Origin: Lingula anatina
Lineage: Eukaryota > Brachiopoda > Lingulata > Lingulida > Lingulidae
Direction of reading: 5' to 3'
Assembly: GCF_001039355.2 (NCBI RefSeq)
Contig: NW_019773914.1
Coordinates: 117,441-177,566 of the forward strand
DNA: 60,126 nt
The notes beneath the pieces are model-generated. The model worked only from the letters and a program-made list of their open reading frames with translations. It made no database searches and was not told the origin of the DNA. Positions 55,579 through 60,126 of this stretch are shown here, in pieces. Both the position numbers and the translations under genes were made by a program. The stretch's first letter is position 1. Each line of letters opens with the position of its first letter.

Positions 55579-58507
55579 ACCCGTGTTAATTTATATTATT
55601 CCAATGTATTCCATTTCCATCTGTTGCATTCTTGCACATCTTAATTCATAATGTAATTAATTGTCCCATCCAAATTGCGAAGAATCCAAACAATGCTTTC
55701 TAATAGTTTTTTCTAAAGATATATATCCATACGACCGCACACGCGTTTGTAAAACACTGCTATCTGCAGCGTCGACTTCAAATTAATTTTTTTTTACTTT
55801 CAAGTGATGATTTCGCGTTTAAGCCGATTTCGTAATCGCTCTGTTATGCTGTTTTTATACCTTTCCGTAGCTATCTGTATCGGCAGTTGTCAGTAGGGCC
55901 CTATATATCCAATCCGCGCTCACAGACGGCGTGACGCAAGAAGTGATTCAGAAAACCCACCGTGAACTTCTAATACATATTCCAACTGTTCTGCCGTGTA
56001 TTTACAAGTAGTGTGCCAGTAGCCACATACTGTGATACCAGACTACTAAGAATCACGGGATTCAATCAATTCATTCAATTTCTTATGCAGCATTCATTAG
56101 TTGCCTTCGCGCGTCCATATTTATAGATACATGTAGTAGCAACTGTCCGCATAAGCGGTACGTCGTCTCATAGTGCAGAAATATCCATAGAATTAGCCAT
56201 TGAAATATATGTGAATGTCATGTGAAAAATAGAGGGTAAAAACTGTCAAGGATGCGCCATGACATGGAGATAACCCGGAATATATACATGTACTGTAAAA
56301 CACACCATTAGAACAAAAATCTCTGAGAGACAACCTTGAGCAGTATTTTATGCGACAGAAGAACGGGTATGCGGTCGTATTTCTATCAGATATTTCGTTT
56401 TTAGCAATATTATCTGATGATCATCATCATATACTGCCTTTCACTTATACTGTTTGAAAAAGTCGCATCCTATAGGGCCTATTAAACATAAAGAAGAGCA
56501 TATAAATACTAGTATTGTACAATAAATGGTACTTTCTGTTTAGTTTTATTTGTCGTCAAACATAATTTGGTTGTTATTTCACGATTGTAAAATTATTTGC
56601 GATTATGTTGGCAATTCGTATATTTGAAGCACTAGATGAAATGAAAATATGTCACTCCCGCAAAATGTCAACCATATGCTGGGCCGTGCCACATGAAACG
56701 GCGGGTTTGCATCTTCCGCAACTTATAAAATTTTCAGAATTGTTTGATGTGGCACTGACTCGGGCTAAGAGCTGGGATGATTTTTTTCCTTCTAGACATT
56801 TAATTTTCGTGACAGCTAAGATCAGCTCAAGTAGAGCCAGATCTTTATTATCCCATCCTTGAAAACCTGGACCAGCAAATGTTTCTTGATTTCTTAATAC
56901 ATGAAAGGAAACGACACATAGTTCACAGTGCCAACATCGCCCACGTCTGACAGCAAATGCGAGATTATCTTGTCCTCTTTCCAAGCCACACCACTTCCCC
57001 AGTATTGTGAACAAGAGACGCGCCTTGCGTCAGTGTACACGGCGCAGTAAACAGGATGGTAGTTGATTCAATATGTGCTCCATTAGCAAATCTTTATGAC
57101 GCACGCGGTCCTGCCTTGACACTTCCCAGGGAATCACTGCCCATTACTGTTACGTCAGGGACACCATCAAATTAAGTTAGGAGTCCGTATAAAGAGTTAT
57201 TGTGTCAACGGCGGGACATTCCCTAACTCAAGTTTTATTTTAAATAAGTAACTACAGAAGCAAATATACCGACATGTCTCGCTCGTATATCAAAATCAGA
57301 TAAAGTGGTTGTTTGGTTCGCCAGTGTCGAAAACGAAGCCAGACCAGTTTTTTAATAAAAGGTAGCAATCGTGCCGACATGATAGAAAATACCGTAATAT
57401 TTTCACCCAATTTAATAGATTTAATTTTATAGACTCAATTTTATAGAGTCATAATTGAAGACACAAGAGAATGGCATATAAAATCACCACACGACTGTGC
57501 TAAAAAATCAATGGCATTAGTCGTAGAATTAGAATGCGTCTGTAAAGATGTCGCACGCTGCCCACACGAGCAATACCTACCCTCTAATATCAGGAGCCTC
57601 TAAAACAGTATATAATTTATGTAACAGACTACAAGTGAGACCTGTGGTCAGGGTGTAAGCAATACCCGCGGTTACTAAGTCCTTCCTATGTATACATTTG
57701 TATGTACCAGGTGAAATGTCCCTCTATTGCACTGGGCACCTGATGAATAATGGGTGTCTGCTCGTTGTTTTCAGGTTCTTCTAACATAATGTAAGTACAA
57801 ACATTTGTCCCACTTTACACAAAGACAGAAATTACGTTTGAATAATTATTTGTCTCTTGTTCCAGTTCACTCCAATACTACTAGGAGGCTAGAATCGTGT
57901 TGCAGAGTTTCCGGCGTCGTTGCCTACACACACATCACTCGTCCTTATGACCTTTGAATACATGCATTAGCACGTACTTAACCTTTTGGTTCAAATGATC
58001 AAAGTCAGTAACAAGTCACTGCAAATAAGTCCAACTTCATTACAAAATACGCCTTCATGTCAGTCAATTATTTCATCTGCGTAAAGTTATGGAAAATACT
58101 CGCGAGATCTTGTGAATTGAAATAAATAATTTCACAGATCAACATTTCTCGAAACAAAGAACTTTAACTCCAGTAAATCTTTAAACATTTGATTTATATT
58201 CATCGAAAAAAATATATGCCTCCAGTATTTCCTCCTACATGTATACAAAGGCCATCCAGCGAAGATTACCTAAGACTGTTATTCCAAAAAGATACGGGTA
58301 CCGTTTATAAAGTTACAGCGATTTAAGGCCCAATGAACGCCTATCATGTTTGGGTTTCTAACATTTCGCTTTTTAGAATAACATGTGCAATTATGAAGCA
58401 GACGTCAGTACATACAAGCTTACAGGACCAGATATGGAGGGGTCTTTTTGCCCCTATTCCCCCAAATCATGTATATCTCCCAGTGTGACGTGACAGTCTG
58501 GTTTCCG
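55579..58507. other. Spacer upstream of the GPR22-like gene
   Basis: About 2.9 kb of unique sequence. Short open frames at 56605-57014 exist on both strands but show no family motif or splice support. No array or element was recognised. It may contain the receptor promoter and 5' non-coding exons. Confidence 0.5.
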
Positions 58508-58700
58508 TTAATTTGCACCAGTAAGCCTCGCCCTAGATGTTGACCCACTCACGTCAGGCTAACCAGTAAGCCTCGCCCTAGATGTTGACCCACTCACGTC
58601 AGGCTAACCAGTAAGCCTCGCCCTAGATGTTGACCCACTCACGTCAGGCTAACCCTCTATTACAAGGACCTTCAGTTTCGTCACACTGGTACATTTAAAT
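58508..58700 (+). repeat. Dispersed repeat with internal 43-bp tandem units
   Basis: Three copies of CCAGTAAGCCTCGCCCTAGA plus TGTTGACCCACTCACGTCAG and GCTAA, then a block with CTTCAGTTTCGTCACAC. The same two blocks occur once each at 13119-13235. Here the first block has been amplified in tandem. Confidence 0.75.
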
Positions 58701-59321
58701 TATGTAAGGGGCATGACCGGACTACATCATTTTTCCCCTGAAATGCACTCTCCCGCTCCCCAATTCCCACAAGGGATTACTGTAGAAAATGGAGTATATT
58801 AAATACACTGCTCCCGGCAGAAGGGCACACTTAAGGCCACCAATTATCTGACAATACTAAACTCAGTACATGGAAGTGGTACATACTTTAATTTTGCCAA
58901 TGTAGAATAAATTTAGGTTCCAGACTAGTCACCAAGGAAAAGAAGGCAGACTTTCTTGGTCATAAGTTTTATAAATACAGTAAAAGAAGCAAAAACATAA
59001 TCAAAGAAGAAAACTTTATTAAGCAAAGCCGTAATAAAGTACAGACAACTGACATACACAAAACAGGCTAAATGTGTTCCTCAACATAATTCTTCCAAGT
59101 TCACTGGAATCATAACCAATGGTCAAATATTGCAACTGGCATTTGGCTTTGTTGACTAGTAAGTAGCACCATCTTCACTATGTCTTCAGAACTTTTGCTC
59201 TAGATTCAAAATTTTGTTTTACATTTCTGCAATAAGTTTACTATCTGTTTCACTTATAATTATTAATACTTAATTTCCTTGCTAATGTTCATGAAAGGCC
59301 TCTGATCTCTCACATCTTGAC

Positions 59322-59854
59322 ATGGTTCAATCTCCTGACAATAAATTCCTTAATGGCAGTATTTACATGCTGTTCAGTAATGTTATACTGGGAAGACAAT
59401 CTTTTTGTAAAAGTGCTGCTGCAGCTACTGGAAAAGCCATGCCATATAAAAATATGCTATTTAAAAAAGAATTGAAGACATACCTATTCAGGAAATTTTT
59501 TGACTAATCAACTTTTAAATTGATTTTACAAATTTTATAGTAATTGCATTTTTGCACTGTAAGAAAAAAGGCTGTTCTACTTATAATTTTTTCTTTGTAC
59601 AAATAAGGCTGTTTTTTTTACCTAAAATTGATTATTTTTTCTTAACGAACATACTTTAGTTATGTACTGTAAGTGCTTTTATGTGAGAATCCGTATGTTT
59701 TATCTAGAAAACTCTTAAATATTTTTTGTCGTTAAGCTCTGTAATTTTTTTATTTATCTATTCCTAATAATTGGTGTCTTAAGTAATTGTCTTATGCATA
59801 TGTAAAGTCTTCTGAACATGTTATAATGGATTTTAGACTGAAAATAAATTTATT

Positions 59855-59880
<26 letters not shown>
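59322..59880 (+). mobile_element. 3' end of a LINE (non-LTR retrotransposon), decayed
   Basis: The open frame ending at 59507 closes with SAAAATGKAMP and FKKELKTYLFRKFFD, resembling the far C-terminus of many reverse transcriptases (WNSLP then FKxxLKTYLF). A ~330-base 3' non-coding tail with TGTAAAGTCTTCTGAACATG and AAATAAATTTATTATT follows, ending in an (ATT)n run. That tail style is common in CR1/L2/RTE-like LINEs. The catalytic part is absent. Confidence 0.55.
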
Positions 59881-59885
<5 letters not shown>

Positions 59886-59956
59886 TAAACAGCTCTAGGT
59901 AAATGCCTCTACATATCAAAGCGCTTCCATATAATGTTCTTGTTACTATATATAGT

Positions 59957-60126
59957 TTCCAACCACATAACCTGTGTGGCCAATGTTTTGGTGGCATTTC
60001 TAAATTTTCCAACCACATAACCTGTGTGGCCAATGTTTTGGTGGCATTTCTAAATTTTCCAACCACATATACTGTGTGGCCAATGTTTTGGTGGCATTTC
60101 TAAATTTTACAACCACATAACCCGTG
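59957..60126. repeat. 50-bp tandem repeat reaching the window end
   Basis: Units of TTCCAACCACATAACCTGTG plus TGGCCAATGTTTTGGTGGCA and TTTCTAAATT, three and a half copies before the sequence stops. True extent unknown. Confidence 0.92.

Noticed and set aside
56605-57014. Overlapping open frames of 85 and 120 residues
   Set aside because: Both strands are open over the same bases by chance. No recognisable domain or signal sequence.

Overview
The window is eukaryotic nuclear DNA from an invertebrate. Genes have many short exons with GT-AG introns, introns and spacers are full of minisatellites, microsatellites and MITE-like elements, and the proteins resemble bilaterian families (HUNK, NOX4, MTF1, RPS4, FAS1 and GPR22 types). 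A marine lophotrochozoan, probably a mollusc, fits best; this is inference and no species is claimed. Single N bases at 32167, 34704 and 49747 look like contig joins in a draft assembly.

Layout: (1) 908-4821, minus: the first five coding exons of a HUNK-like Ser/Thr kinase whose 3' part lies beyond the window start. (2) 10108-24357, plus: a complete NOX4-type NADPH oxidase, with 17 well supported exons and one tentative first exon. (3) 27261-38585, minus: the metal-response transcription factor MTF1 with six C2H2 fingers; a decayed 4.5 kb hAT transposon sits in one intron. (4) 38821-42350, plus: ribosomal protein S4, head to head with MTF1 over a promoter of about 235 bp that holds a pyrimidine tract of the TOP kind. 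(5) 43730-53030, plus: a secreted protein with a Gly/His/Tyr repeat region followed by two fasciclin (FAS1) domains; a 2.4 kb stretch is present twice around an N. (6) 54469-55578, minus: a GPR22-like rhodopsin-family receptor. The rest is spacer with repeats, a TTAA-flanked MITE family, GC-rich foldback elements and a LINE 3' end.

The most unusual signal cuts across genes. At least ten exon-intron junctions in NOX4, MTF1, RPS4 and the FAS1 gene have been tandemly duplicated. Each repeat unit contains the splice site plus a few to about 50 bases of the adjoining exon, so the real site sits at one end of a ladder of near-identical decoy sites. Some ladders keep the reading frame (63-bp NOX4 units, 114-bp FAS1 units). 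Others end in early stops (RPS4 64-bp units, NOX4 83-bp units). One has grown to about 1 kb of 17-bp units built on the NOX4 donor itself.

The genes do not form an obvious pathway. NOX4 makes hydrogen peroxide and MTF1 answers metal and oxidative stress, but their adjacency may be chance. Exon limits were set by hand from reading phase, splice consensus and remembered family alignments; no search or RNA evidence was available.
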